A DNA stretch of 7,862 bases, taken from positions 1 to 7,862 of the forward strand of contig CANGRN010000043.1 of NCBI GenBank assembly GCA_947455695.1. Direction: 5' to 3'. The stretch is from Alphaproteobacteria bacterium. Lineage in GTDB: Bacteria; Pseudomonadota; Alphaproteobacteria; Micropepsales; Micropepsaceae. The notes below the pieces were generated by a model that saw nothing but the letters and a program-made list of their open reading frames with translations, was not told where the DNA came from and ran no database searches. Position numbers and translations under genes: made by a program. Below, piece by piece: positions 1 to 6,009 of this stretch (positions are counted from its first letter, which is position 1; each line of letters opens with the position of its first letter).

Positions 1-18
1 CAAATAATTTCAATAGTT

Positions 19-24
19 TATAAT
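19..24 (+). promoter_or_regulatory. Possible -10 box upstream of the ATP-grasp operon
   Basis: A perfect TATAAT lies in the AT-rich first 30 bases, in sharp contrast to the GC-rich DNA that follows. The matching -35 would fall at or beyond the window edge, so it cannot be checked. If real, transcription would begin near 31 and give a leader of about 135 bases before the ATG at 166. The -10 match alone is weak evidence, and it may equally belong to AT-rich spacer. Confidence 0.3.
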
Positions 25-54
25 TCGTCCGTGTTCGTAAAAGCGGCCGGGCGC

Positions 55-71
55 GCAACGCTGCGCGTTGC
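55..71. repeat. Inverted repeat GCAACGC-TGC-GCGTTGC
   Basis: A perfect 7-bp inverted repeat with a 3-base spacer lies in the leader region before the ATP-grasp gene. No T-run follows on either strand, so it is not a classical terminator. It could be a stem in the leader RNA, the end of an upstream transcript, or a protein-binding dyad. Confidence 0.4.
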
Positions 72-165
72 CCGCCGCCGCCGCGCCTGATGCTGCGGCA
101 TCTGCGTTATCCCAAAATGCTTTCAGCGCTTGCGAGACGCCTCGCCCTCTGCGCAGACTTCGCTT

Positions 166-1686
166 ATGCAGCATGAAGTTTTCGCGAATACCGAAGATTT
201 TGGCGGCCCCGATATCGTGGCCGGCACGGGACGTATCTCGCAGCCCGGGGTCGATGCGCCTTACGCCAATTACGAGCTGGGCAAGCCCTTTGACGAAATG
301 TTCTCGCGAGATGGCCAGGCCCGCGCGACCTATGCCGCCATCGACTCCCGCGTTTCCAGCCTGCCGCTGGAAGAGCTGAACCGCCGCCAGCAGGCAGTGG
401 AGCAGAGCTTCCTGCACCAGGGCATCACCTTCACCGTCTATAACGACAATCAGGCCACGGAACGGATCATTCCCACCGACCTGTTGCCGCGCATTGTCAC
501 CGCCCGCGAATGGGACCGCATCGAGCGCGGACTCACCCAGCGCATCCATGCCCTGAACCTGTTCCTGCGCGACATCTATACCGACGGCCGGGTGCTGAAG
601 GACGGGGTGGTGCCGCGCTCCATGATCTACGGCTCCAAGCATTACCGCCGCGAGATGCGGGGCATCCCGGTGCCGCACGGCGCCTATGTGAACATTTGCG
701 GCAGCGACCTGATCCGCAACGAAGCCGGCGATTTCGTCGTGCTGGAAGACAATCTGCGCGTACCGTCGGGCGTCAGCTACATGCTGGCCAACCGCGATGT
801 GGCGCGCCGCGCTTTCCCGGCGGTGTTCCGCTCCATGGGCGTTCGCCCCATCGAGCATTATCCGCTGGAGCTGCTGGCGACCTTGCGCTCGCTGACCCCG
901 TTCCACGAAGACGTCTCCATCGCCATCCTGACGCCGGGCGTTTTCAATTCCGCCTATTTCGAGCACGCCTTTCTGGCGCGCCAGATGGGCGTGGAACTGG
1001 TGGAAGGTCGCGATCTGCTGGTCAACGACAATGTCGTCTATACCCGCACCACATCGGGCCTGAAGCGCATCGACGTCATCTATCGCCGCATCGATGACGA
1101 TTTCATCGATCCCCTGATCTTCCGCGAGGACTCCGCGCTGGGCGTGCCCGGCCTGTTCAACGCCTATCGCGCCGGCAATGTGATGATCGCCAATGCGCTG
1201 GGCACGGGCGTGGCCGACGACAAGGCGGTCTATGCCTATGTGCCGCGCCTGATCCGCTATTACCTGGCTGAAGAACCGATCCTGGACAATGTCGAAACCT
1301 TCCTGTGCCGCGAGGAGAAGTCGCTGCAGCATGTGCTGGGCAATCTCGACAAGCTGGTGGTCAAGGCGGTGGGCGAATCCGGCGGCTATGGCATGCTGAT
1401 CGGCCCCCATGCTTCCACCAGGGAGCGCGAGGACTTCGCCGAGAAGATCCGTGCCGATCCGGAAAATTATATCGCCCAGCCCACCATCCAGCTTTCCACT
1501 GCCCCCACCTTTGTCGGCAACGGCATCGAAGCGCGGCATGTGGACCTGCGCCCCTTCATCCTGCACGGCGCCGAAACCAAGCTGGTGCCGGGCGCCCTGA
1601 CCCGCGTCGCGCTCAAGCGCGGCAGCCTGGTGGTGAATTCATCGCAAGGCGGCGGCTCCAAGGACACCTGGGTGTTGAGCCAATAG
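166..1686 (+). CDS. Circularly permuted ATP-grasp family protein
   Basis: This 506-residue protein belongs to the circularly permuted ATP-grasp family (former DUF404/DUF407), cytosolic enzymes predicted to form amide or peptide bonds using ATP. Visible family signatures are LEDN at about residues 193-196 followed by RVPSGVSYMLANR (198-210), a VIYRRIDDDFIDPL segment (about 304-317), the glycine-rich KAVGESGGYGMLIGP (400-414), and the characteristic C-terminus GGGSKDTWVL (495-504). There is no signal peptide. The length is normal for the family. I chose the ATG at 166; a TTG at 130 would add 12 residues, and neither start has a clear Shine-Dalgarno sequence. The stop TAG directly abuts the next ATG, so the alpha-E gene is likely translationally coupled. 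The substrate is unknown; Iyer and colleagues (2009) predicted roles in making or tagging peptides for this family. The family call is firm and the function is inferred. Confidence 0.93.
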   Translation: MQHEVFANTEDFGGPDIVAGTGRISQPGVDAPYANYELGKPFDEMFSRDGQARATYAAIDSRVSSLPLEELNRRQQAVEQSFLHQGITFTVYNDNQATERIIPTDLLPRIVTAREWDRIERGLTQRIHALNLFLRDIYTDGRVLKDGVVPRSMIYGSKHYRREMRGIPVPHGAYVNICGSDLIRNEAGDFVVLEDNLRVPSGVSYMLANRDVARRAFPAVFRSMGVRPIEHYPLELLATLRSLTPFHEDVSIAILTPGVFNSAYFEHAFLARQMGVELVEGRDLLVNDNVVYTRTTSGLKRIDVIYRRIDDDFIDPLIFREDSALGVPGLFNAYRAGNVMIANALGTGVADDKAVYAYVPRLIRYYLAEEPILDNVETFLCREEKSLQHVLGNLDKLVVKAVGESGGYGMLIGPHASTREREDFAEKIRADPENYIAQPTIQLSTAPTFVGNGIEARHVDLRPFILHGAETKLVPGALTRVALKRGSLVVNSSQGGGSKDTWVLSQ

Positions 1687-2628
1687 ATGTTATCGCGCGT
1701 CGCAGACTCCCTCTATTGGATGAGCCGCTATATCGAGCGGGCCGAACACACCGCCCGCCTGATAGCCGTCAAGCTGGAATCCATGGTGGAGCAGACACCC
1801 GAGGATGCCGCCGCCAGCTGGGCGCGCGTCACCCAGTCGCTGACCGGCATCAAGACCGCGCCGCTGCACCTGGACGCCTTTGCCATCACCCGGCACCTGG
1901 CCTTCGACCGCGACAATGACAATTCGCTGATCACCTCGCTGTCGCTGGCGCGCGACAATGCCCGCCAGGTGCGCGAGGCGCTGTCCAACGAAGTGTGGGA
2001 GAATCTCAACCGGCTGTATCTGCGCCTGGCGCCGGTCACCATGGATTCCATCTGGGTCCATACGCCGGCCAGGCTGTTCCGCGAGTCGCTGGAGGAAATG
2101 CACGCCCTGGAAGGGGTGACCTATTCCACCCTCAGCCACGGCGAAGGCTGGTACTTCCTGGAACTGGGCCGCCATATCGAGCGGGTGCAGCAGCTGGGGC
2201 GCTTGCTGGATATTCATTTCACCGCCGCCCAGACCGGCAACGGACCCAAATATTTCGACTGGCTGGTGCTGCTGAAATTCTGCACCGCCTTCGAGCCTTA
2301 CACCAAGCAATACACCGCCTCCATCCGGCCCCAGAAGATCGCCGAATTCCTGCTGTTCGATTCCGAATTTCCCCATTCCATCTGCTTCTCGGTGGACCGC
2401 ATGACCGAAGCGCTGGCGCGCGTGGCGCCGGGCGCGCCGCCGGCCCGCCGCGCCGCGGTGGAACGTCTCGCCGGCCGGCTGAAGGCGGCGGTGGATTTCG
2501 GCCAGGTGGATGAACTGATGAGCGGCGGCGCGGCCGAGTTCATCGCCGACATCACCAAGCAGTGCGAGCAGATCCACAAGGCGCTGTATTCATCCTACAT
2601 CACCTATGGCGCGGAGACGGTTCTGTAA
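1687..2628 (+). CDS. Alpha-E domain-containing protein
   Basis: This 313-residue protein matches the alpha-E family (DUF403), an all-helical protein almost always encoded next to a circularly permuted ATP-grasp protein. The diagnostic N-terminus SLYWMSRYIERAEHTARL is present at about residues 8-25, and the length is typical. Later blocks such as FLELGRHIERVQQLGRLLD and the FDSEFPHSICFSVDRM segment are also characteristic. No signal peptide or membrane helix is seen. The ATG follows the upstream TAG without a gap, and no strong Shine-Dalgarno precedes it, consistent with translational coupling. The stop overlaps the next start by one base (TAATG). No catalytic role is established for the family; a structural or substrate-holding partner of the ATP-grasp enzyme is an inference from constant gene neighbourhood. 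Confidence 0.93.
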   Translation: MLSRVADSLYWMSRYIERAEHTARLIAVKLESMVEQTPEDAAASWARVTQSLTGIKTAPLHLDAFAITRHLAFDRDNDNSLITSLSLARDNARQVREALSNEVWENLNRLYLRLAPVTMDSIWVHTPARLFRESLEEMHALEGVTYSTLSHGEGWYFLELGRHIERVQQLGRLLDIHFTAAQTGNGPKYFDWLVLLKFCTAFEPYTKQYTASIRPQKIAEFLLFDSEFPHSICFSVDRMTEALARVAPGAPPARRAAVERLAGRLKAAVDFGQVDELMSGGAAEFIADITKQCEQIHKALYSSYITYGAETVL

Positions 2629-3593
2629 TGTTCTACTCCATCCGCCACGTGACGCGTTTTCGCTATTCCGGGCCGGTGCGCGAGTCGGTGATGGAGCTGC
2701 GCATGCAGCCGCGCTCCGAAGGCCCGCAGACCTTGCGCTCCTTCCAGATCTCCACCAATCCGCGCGCCCAGCTCTATGCCTATACCGATCACCTGGGCAA
2801 CGCGGTTTATCACTTCAACCTGCTGCGCGAGCATGAAGAGCTGCGCATTGAGGCCCAGGCCACCGTCGAGATCGGCCAGATGCCGGCCTGGCCGGAGCAA
2901 CTCGATCCCCTGGAATGGAGCCGCTACAACGACTTCAACCTCAGCGACGATCATTTCGACATGCTGGAAGATTCCCGTTTCGCGCGCATGTCGCCGGAAC
3001 TGGAAAGCTTCATGAAGATTGCCGACCTGCAAAAGCCGGTTGGCGACCCCCTCAGCGCACTGAAAGCCCTGCAGCGCGGCATCTACGATTCCTTTGAATA
3101 TGAACCCGGCGTCACCGAAGTGAATTCGCCCATCGACGTGGCGCTGGAACAGCGGCGCGGCGTCTGTCAGGATTTCGCCCATATCATGACGGCGATTGCG
3201 CGCAGCTGGGGCATCCCCTGCCGCTATGTCTCCGGCTATCTTTATCACAAGGGCGCCCGCGACCGGTCCGCCGCCAATGCCACCCATGCCTGGGTGGAAG
3301 CCTATCTGCCCTCGCTGGGCTGGGTGGGTTTTGATCCCACCAACAATATCATGGCGGGCGAGCGCCATATCCGCGCCGCCGTGGGCCGCGATTACGCCGA
3401 TGTGCCCCCCACCCGCGGCACCTACAAGGGCGACGCCGACAGCGAGCTTTCCATCGCCGTGTCGCTGGAACCGACCCAGGCGCCGGTGCGTCACGAGGAT
3501 TTCCTGAAAGTGGCGCGCCCCATGGTGACGCCGACGCCGACCGCGTCCATGCCGGAACGGCTGTATCACCAGCAGCAACAACAGCAGCAATAG
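2628..3593 (+). CDS. Transglutaminase-like cysteine peptidase family protein
   Basis: This 321-residue protein has an N-terminal bacterial transglutaminase-like beta domain (about residues 1-80, starting MFYSIRHVTRFRYSGPV) and a transglutaminase core with the expected catalytic triad: Cys180 in RRGVCQDFAH, His220 in ATHAWVEAYLP and Asp236 in GFDPTNN. Such proteins hydrolyse or transfer amide bonds, and many act as peptidases rather than cross-linkers. I chose the ATG at 2628 because the fold begins there, the start overlaps the alpha-E stop (TAATG), and GGAG at 2613-2616 is a plausible ribosome site. An in-frame start at 2562 would place 22 unrelated residues inside the alpha-E gene. The protein ends in seven consecutive glutamines encoded by mixed CAG and CAA codons, which is unusual. 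It is the last gene of the ATP-grasp/alpha-E/transglutaminase operon. Confidence 0.93.
   Translation: MFYSIRHVTRFRYSGPVRESVMELRMQPRSEGPQTLRSFQISTNPRAQLYAYTDHLGNAVYHFNLLREHEELRIEAQATVEIGQMPAWPEQLDPLEWSRYNDFNLSDDHFDMLEDSRFARMSPELESFMKIADLQKPVGDPLSALKALQRGIYDSFEYEPGVTEVNSPIDVALEQRRGVCQDFAHIMTAIARSWGIPCRYVSGYLYHKGARDRSAANATHAWVEAYLPSLGWVGFDPTNNIMAGERHIRAAVGRDYADVPPTRGTYKGDADSELSIAVSLEPTQAPVRHEDFLKVARPMVTPTPTASMPERLYHQQQQQQQ
3570..3590 (+). repeat. CAG/CAA simple repeat encoding a C-terminal Gln tract
   Basis: Seven consecutive glutamine codons (CAG, CAG, CAA, CAA, CAG, CAG, CAA) close the transglutaminase-like gene just before its TAG. The codon mix makes slippage less likely than in a pure repeat, so the tract may be kept for the protein. 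Confidence 0.8.
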
Positions 3594-3602
3594 GCTCTAC
3601 GA

Positions 3603-3637
3603 GGCCGCGCAGCAGGCGTAGCGCCGTTTGTGCGGCC
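3603..3637 (+). other. Two-tier intergenic hairpin after the transglutaminase gene
   Basis: GGCCGCGCA (3603-3611) pairs with TGTGCGGCC (3629-3637) with one G-U wobble. Inside it, GGCG (3615-3618) pairs with CGCC (3622-3625), separated from the outer stem by a symmetric 3x3 internal loop. No T-run follows, so it is not a classic intrinsic terminator. It could protect the 3' end of the operon mRNA, partly terminate transcription, or sit in the leader of the next gene. Confidence 0.45.
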
Positions 3638-3654
3638 CTGTGGTATGAACGGCC

Positions 3655-4035
3655 ATGACCAAGCGCACGAACAGGAAATTGGGCGGCCAGCTGACGGTGG
3701 ATGGCATCGCGCTGATCTGGCACGTCAAGAGCGAGCCGGCCTGGGGAACCACCCATGGCGATATCGGCCTGCGCCTCAGCGTCATGAAGTATGATGAAAC
3801 GCTCACCCGCCATGGCGTGCGCAAGGCCTGGCGCGAGCTGGTCCTGCAATTTCCCTTCGAGAAGCAGCACCACGCCTCGCGCTTTCCCGAAAAGCCCAAG
3901 GTCACCGCGGACATGCTGACCGCCGGCGTAAGGCTGGCCATTGAGGCAGGCTGGAGTCCCGACGGGCGCGGCCGCCCGTTTGAGCTCATCCTGGAGGAAG
4001 CCGATTTGCCGGGCTTCCGCGATTCTCGTGTTTAA
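3655..4035 (+). CDS. Uncharacterised 126-residue protein
   Basis: I do not recognise this protein. It is 126 residues, has no signal peptide, membrane segment or cysteine, and is rich in charged residues. The N-terminal half looks strand-rich (GGQLTVDGIALIWHVKSEP, then DIGLRLSVM). The middle contains KAWRELVLQFPFE, and the C-terminal half reads like a helix plus a strand (AGVRLAIEAGWSPDGRGRPFELIL). Coding is supported by GC-rich third positions like its neighbours and by the absence of a better competing frame. The ATG at 3655 lacks a clear Shine-Dalgarno. It lies 61 bases after the transglutaminase gene and 88 bases before flbT, so it could be the tail of the ATP-grasp operon or an independent gene. 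Its function is unknown. Confidence 0.75.
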   Translation: MTKRTNRKLGGQLTVDGIALIWHVKSEPAWGTTHGDIGLRLSVMKYDETLTRHGVRKAWRELVLQFPFEKQHHASRFPEKPKVTADMLTAGVRLAIEAGWSPDGRGRPFELILEEADLPGFRDSRV

Positions 4036-4046
4036 CCATTCGTAAA
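4032..4046 (+). promoter_or_regulatory. CtrA-like site upstream of flbT
   Basis: The sequence TTAA-CCATTCG-TAAA differs by one base from the CtrA consensus TTAA-N7-TTAA. It overlaps the stop codon of the upstream gene and lies about 80 bases before the flbT start, in an AT-rich island. A second half-site, TTAACC, is at 4075-4080. CtrA controls flagellar genes in many Alphaproteobacteria, but one near-match is suggestive only. Confidence 0.35.
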
Positions 4047-4051
4047 TAACT

Positions 4052-4073
4052 GCCTGCAAAGTGACAGGCTTTT
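4052..4073 (+). terminator. Weak possible terminator before flbT
   Basis: GCCTG (4052-4056) pairs with CAGGC (4065-4069) around an 8-base loop, followed by TTTTG. The stem is only 5 bp, so this is weak. It could separate the upstream gene from flbT. Confidence 0.25.
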
Positions 4074-4108
4074 GTTAACCGGCGCGTGCGTACAGTCGCC
4101 TTCGATTG

Positions 4109-4115
4109 AAGGGGA
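4109..4115 (+). promoter_or_regulatory. Ribosome binding site that fixes the flbT start
   Basis: AAGGGGA lies 8 bases before the ATG at 4124. It would fall inside the coding region if the in-frame TTG at 4106 were the start, so it supports the ATG, which is also where FlbT homology begins. Confidence 0.75.
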
Positions 4116-4123
4116 AGCGCATT

Positions 4124-4519
4124 ATGCCGCTGAAATTGTCCTTAAAGCCCGGCGAGAAATTCGTGCTGAATGGCGCGGTTCTGGCCAATGGCGACAAACG
4201 CACCAGCCTGGTGATCCAAAACAAGGCGTGCGTGCTGCGTGAAAAGGATATCATGCAGCCCGAAGGCGCCAACACGCCGGCGCGGCGCATCTATCTGGCC
4301 ATCATGATGATGTATCTGGACGGCGAGGCCAGCGAAGAACCCTATAATGAATTTGCCCTGCGGATGACCGAGTTCATGGGCGCCATCAACACGCCCGCCA
4401 TCCTGGGCACCTGCGTGGACATCAGCCGCGATGTCGCCCAGGGCGCCTATTACAAGGCGCTGATCGCCTGCCGGAAGCTTTTCGACTTGGAACAGGAGCG
4501 CCTCAGCTATGAGCCTTAA
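4124..4519 (+). CDS. flbT: Flagellin post-transcriptional regulator FlbT
   Basis: This 131-residue protein begins MPLKLSLKPGEKFVLNGAVL, the typical FlbT N-terminus, and carries the conserved LREKDIMQPE and PARRIYLAIMMMYLD segments. In Caulobacter, FlbT acts on the leader of flagellin mRNA and lowers its translation and stability until secretion is ready; in other Alphaproteobacteria it can act positively. It is a small cytosolic protein. The start is set by the Shine-Dalgarno at 4109-4115. Its last codons overlap the flaF start by 11 bases, so the two are co-translated. The two flagellin genes directly downstream are its likely targets, and their leaders have the hairpin structure expected of regulated mRNAs. 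The identification is strong; the sign of regulation in this organism is not known. Confidence 0.95.
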   Translation: MPLKLSLKPGEKFVLNGAVLANGDKRTSLVIQNKACVLREKDIMQPEGANTPARRIYLAIMMMYLDGEASEEPYNEFALRMTEFMGAINTPAILGTCVDISRDVAQGAYYKALIACRKLFDLEQERLSYEP

Positions 4520-4856
4520 CGCCTATAAGGTCACCCAGGCCGCCACCGAAGATCCCCGCGTGACCGAATACCGGCTGTTCGGCCAGGTCACCGGCGCGCT
4601 GCTCACCGCCAAGGAATCTAACGCCGCCGGCGCTCCCTTGGTCGAAGCGGTGGACTGGAATCGCAAGCTGTGGCGCACGCTCGCCGCCGACTGCATGGAC
4701 GACCGCAACACCCTGACCCAGGATGTGCGCGCCAAGATTATTTCGCTGTCGCTGTGGGTGGCCAAATATTCGCGCAGCGTCACGCGCGAGAAGGCGCCGC
4801 TGGATCCGCTGATCGAGATCAACCGTACGATTATGCAAGGCCTGCAGGCTTCGTAA
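4509..4856 (+). CDS. flaF: Flagellar biosynthesis regulator FlaF
   Basis: This 115-residue protein matches the FlaF family: an N-terminal NAYKVTQAATEDPRVTEYRLF segment, a central DWNRKLWRTLAADC region and a C-terminal RAKIISLSLWVAKYS helix. In Caulobacter, FlaF is needed for flagellin production and has been described as a flagellin secretion chaperone that counteracts FlbT. It is predicted to be mostly helical and cytosolic. The ATG sits within the end of flbT (11-base overlap), with AGGAG at 4494-4498 as a well-placed ribosome site. The gene ends 28 bases before a strong terminator, so flbT and flaF form a closed two-gene unit. Confidence 0.95.
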   Translation: MSLNAYKVTQAATEDPRVTEYRLFGQVTGALLTAKESNAAGAPLVEAVDWNRKLWRTLAADCMDDRNTLTQDVRAKIISLSLWVAKYSRSVTREKAPLDPLIEINRTIMQGLQAS

Positions 4857-4884
4857 GAAGCAGGCACCCAAGGCCTGAAAATTC

Positions 4885-4916
4885 AAAACCGGCGCTGGCA
4901 ACAGCGCCGGTTTTTT
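4885..4916 (+). terminator. Intrinsic terminator after flaF
   Basis: A perfect 13-bp stem (AAAACCGGCGCTG with its complement) closes on a GCAA tetraloop of the GNRA type and ends in a T-run (4911-4916). It ends the flbT-flaF transcript and insulates the flagellin promoter that follows. Confidence 0.93.
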
Positions 4917-4931
4917 CTTGCCCGGTCGGAC

Positions 4932-4946
4932 CGGCAAGAACTGCCG
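4932..4946 (+). promoter_or_regulatory. Upstream activator dyad 1 of flagellin 1 (FlbD/ftr-like)
   Basis: CGGCAAGAACTGCCG is a dyad with perfect 5-base arms, centred about 117 bases upstream of the predicted transcription start. The position and symmetry fit the enhancer sites (ftr) bound by the sigma-54 activator FlbD in Caulobacter. The same CGGCAAGnnnTGCC pattern recurs at 4951-4965 and at 6195-6209 upstream of the second flagellin, which supports a real binding site. FlbD itself is not in the window. Confidence 0.6.
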
Positions 4947-4950
4947 CAAC

Positions 4951-4965
4951 CGGCAAGGGATGCCT
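4951..4965 (+). promoter_or_regulatory. Upstream activator dyad 2 of flagellin 1 (FlbD/ftr-like)
   Basis: CGGCAAGGGATGCCT repeats the dyad-1 pattern 19 bases downstream (about two helical turns), centred about 98 bases before the predicted start. Paired sites on one DNA face are usual for sigma-54 activators. Confidence 0.55.
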
Positions 4966-5002
4966 AATGGTAACGGGGTCATTAAGGAAATTAACCGCGT
5001 GA

Positions 5003-5015
5003 TATCAATGGCTTG
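5003..5015 (+). promoter_or_regulatory. IHF site between enhancers and promoter of flagellin 1
   Basis: TATCAATGGCTTG matches every specified position of the IHF consensus WATCAANNNNTTR. It lies between the upstream dyads and the -24/-12 element, where IHF bends DNA to bring the activator to sigma-54 polymerase. Confidence 0.65.
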
Positions 5016-5029
5016 CGCAGTTAATGGGG

Positions 5030-5045
5030 TGGCACGGGCGTTGCA
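5030..5045 (+). promoter_or_regulatory. Sigma-54 promoter of flagellin 1
   Basis: TGGCACGGGCGTTGCA is a full match to the sigma-54 consensus TGGCACG-N4-TTGCW, with GG at 5031-5032 and GC at 5043-5044. Transcription is predicted to start near 5056 and give a leader of about 64 bases. The element is placed correctly relative to the IHF site and activator dyads. Confidence 0.9.
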
Positions 5046-5108
5046 AAAGTTCCGGTGGGTCATCTGTCCCAAGGACCCGCAGAACGCGTGGTCCACCACC
5101 AGAAGAAC

Positions 5109-5112
5109 GGAG
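5109..5112 (+). promoter_or_regulatory. Ribosome binding site that fixes the flagellin 1 start
   Basis: GGAG within AACGGAGA lies 7 bases before the ATG at 5120. It rules out an in-frame upstream ATG at 5024, which also lies upstream of the predicted transcription start. Confidence 0.8.
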
Positions 5113-5119
5113 AATTCCT

Positions 5120-5950
5120 ATGTCCTCTTTTAGCGTCAACACCAACACCGGCGCGCAAGTTGCGCTGCAGTACCTGAATGCCACCCAGGGTCAGCTTGAT
5201 CAGACCCAGGCTCGCATCAATAGCGGTCTCAAGGTCGCAACGGCGAAGGATGATGGCGCGATTTACGCTATTGCCCAAAACCAGCGCGGCTCTGTGGCCG
5301 GTTATTCCTCGGTGATCAACAGCCTCAATAATGGTTCGTCCGCCATCGACGTTGCCCTTTCCGCCGGCCAGTCGATTTCGGACCTGTTGATCCAGTTGAA
5401 GCAGAAGGCGCTGTCCGCTGCTGACCCCTCGCTGGATACCGCGAGTCGTCAGGCGCTGAACGCGAACTTCACGGCCCTGCGCGATCAGATTTCCACGATC
5501 GTCAAGAATGCCGTCTTCAACAATTTCAACCTGGTCGACGGTTCGACGAATCAGGTTCAGGCCCTGGCGTCCTCGGACGGCACCCGCCGTATCACGGCCC
5601 AGGCTCAGAACCTGAAGCTGTCGGGCTCGATCGTGACGATCAAGACCACGTCCACGATCTCCACCCAGGCCAAGGCTTCGGCCTTGATCAGCGTGATCCA
5701 GACCTCGCTCACCAACGTCAACTCGGCCCTGGCCAAGCTGTCATCGGGTGCCGCGAAGTTCTCGATCCAGGCGACCTTCACCCAGAAGCTGTCCGATACC
5801 CTGACCTCGGGCATTGGCAATCTGGTGGACGCCAACATGGCGCAGGAAAGCGCCAAGTTGCAGTCGCTGCAGGTCAAGCAGCAGCTGGGCATCCAGGCTC
5901 TGTCGATCGCCAACCAGGCGCCGCAGAGCATCCTGTCGCTGTTCAAGTAA
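5120..5950 (+). CDS. Flagellin (first of two paralogs)
   Basis: This 276-residue flagellin starts MSSFSVNTNTGAQVALQYL and ends in the typical helix QALSIANQAPQSILSLFK. The N-terminal part (to about residue 140) and the C-terminal part (from about 190) form the D0/D1 coiled-coil core; only a short, Ser/Thr-rich middle segment lies between, so D2/D3 domains are absent, as in Caulobacter-type flagellins. It has no signal peptide and no cysteine, as expected for export by the flagellar type III apparatus. Expression is predicted from a perfect sigma-54 promoter at 5030-5045 with IHF and activator sites, and post-transcriptional control by the adjacent FlbT and FlaF is likely. The gene ends in its own strong terminator. 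By hand alignment it differs from the second flagellin at about 40 positions. I give no fljK-type symbol because paralogy cannot be resolved here. Confidence 0.96.
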   Translation: MSSFSVNTNTGAQVALQYLNATQGQLDQTQARINSGLKVATAKDDGAIYAIAQNQRGSVAGYSSVINSLNNGSSAIDVALSAGQSISDLLIQLKQKALSAADPSLDTASRQALNANFTALRDQISTIVKNAVFNNFNLVDGSTNQVQALASSDGTRRITAQAQNLKLSGSIVTIKTTSTISTQAKASALISVIQTSLTNVNSALAKLSSGAAKFSIQATFTQKLSDTLTSGIGNLVDANMAQESAKLQSLQVKQQLGIQALSIANQAPQSILSLFK

Positions 5951-5974
5951 AAACCTCTTTCGAGGGCGTTTAGG

Positions 5975-6009
5975 GAAAGGGCGGTGCTTTGCACCGCCCT
6001 TTCTTTTTT
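5975..6009 (+). terminator. Intrinsic terminator after flagellin 1
   Basis: GAAAGGGCGGTGC (5975-5987) pairs perfectly over 13 bp with 5991-6003 around a TTT loop, followed by six T residues. It separates the two flagellin transcripts. Confidence 0.95.

Noticed and set aside
10..1566. Long minus-strand open frame of 518 codons opposite the ATP-grasp gene
   Set aside because: It mirrors the codon structure of a clear family member on the plus strand, and its translation is low-complexity (rich in Gly, Ala, His, Gln, Asp) with no recognisable motif. It is a GC-rich antisense shadow.
1690..3590. Two long minus-strand open frames opposite the alpha-E and transglutaminase genes
   Set aside because: The same antisense effect of high GC third positions. 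One starts with a Leu run that is simply the complement of the Gln codons.
3349..4059. Minus-strand 236-codon frame spanning the end of the transglutaminase gene and the unknown gene
   Set aside because: It overlaps a certain gene by about 245 bases and its product is Arg/Ala/Gly-rich without motifs. The plus-strand 126-codon frame has a more natural composition.
4981..4996. TTAA-GGAAA-TTAACC as a CtrA site near flagellin 1
   Set aside because: The spacing is 5 rather than 7 bases, so it does not fit the CtrA consensus; it may only be part of the AT-rich bend region.
4503..5099. Minus-strand 198-codon frame across flaF and the flagellin 1 promoter
   Set aside because: It overlaps flaF, a strong terminator and a perfect sigma-54 promoter, and its protein looks non-natural.
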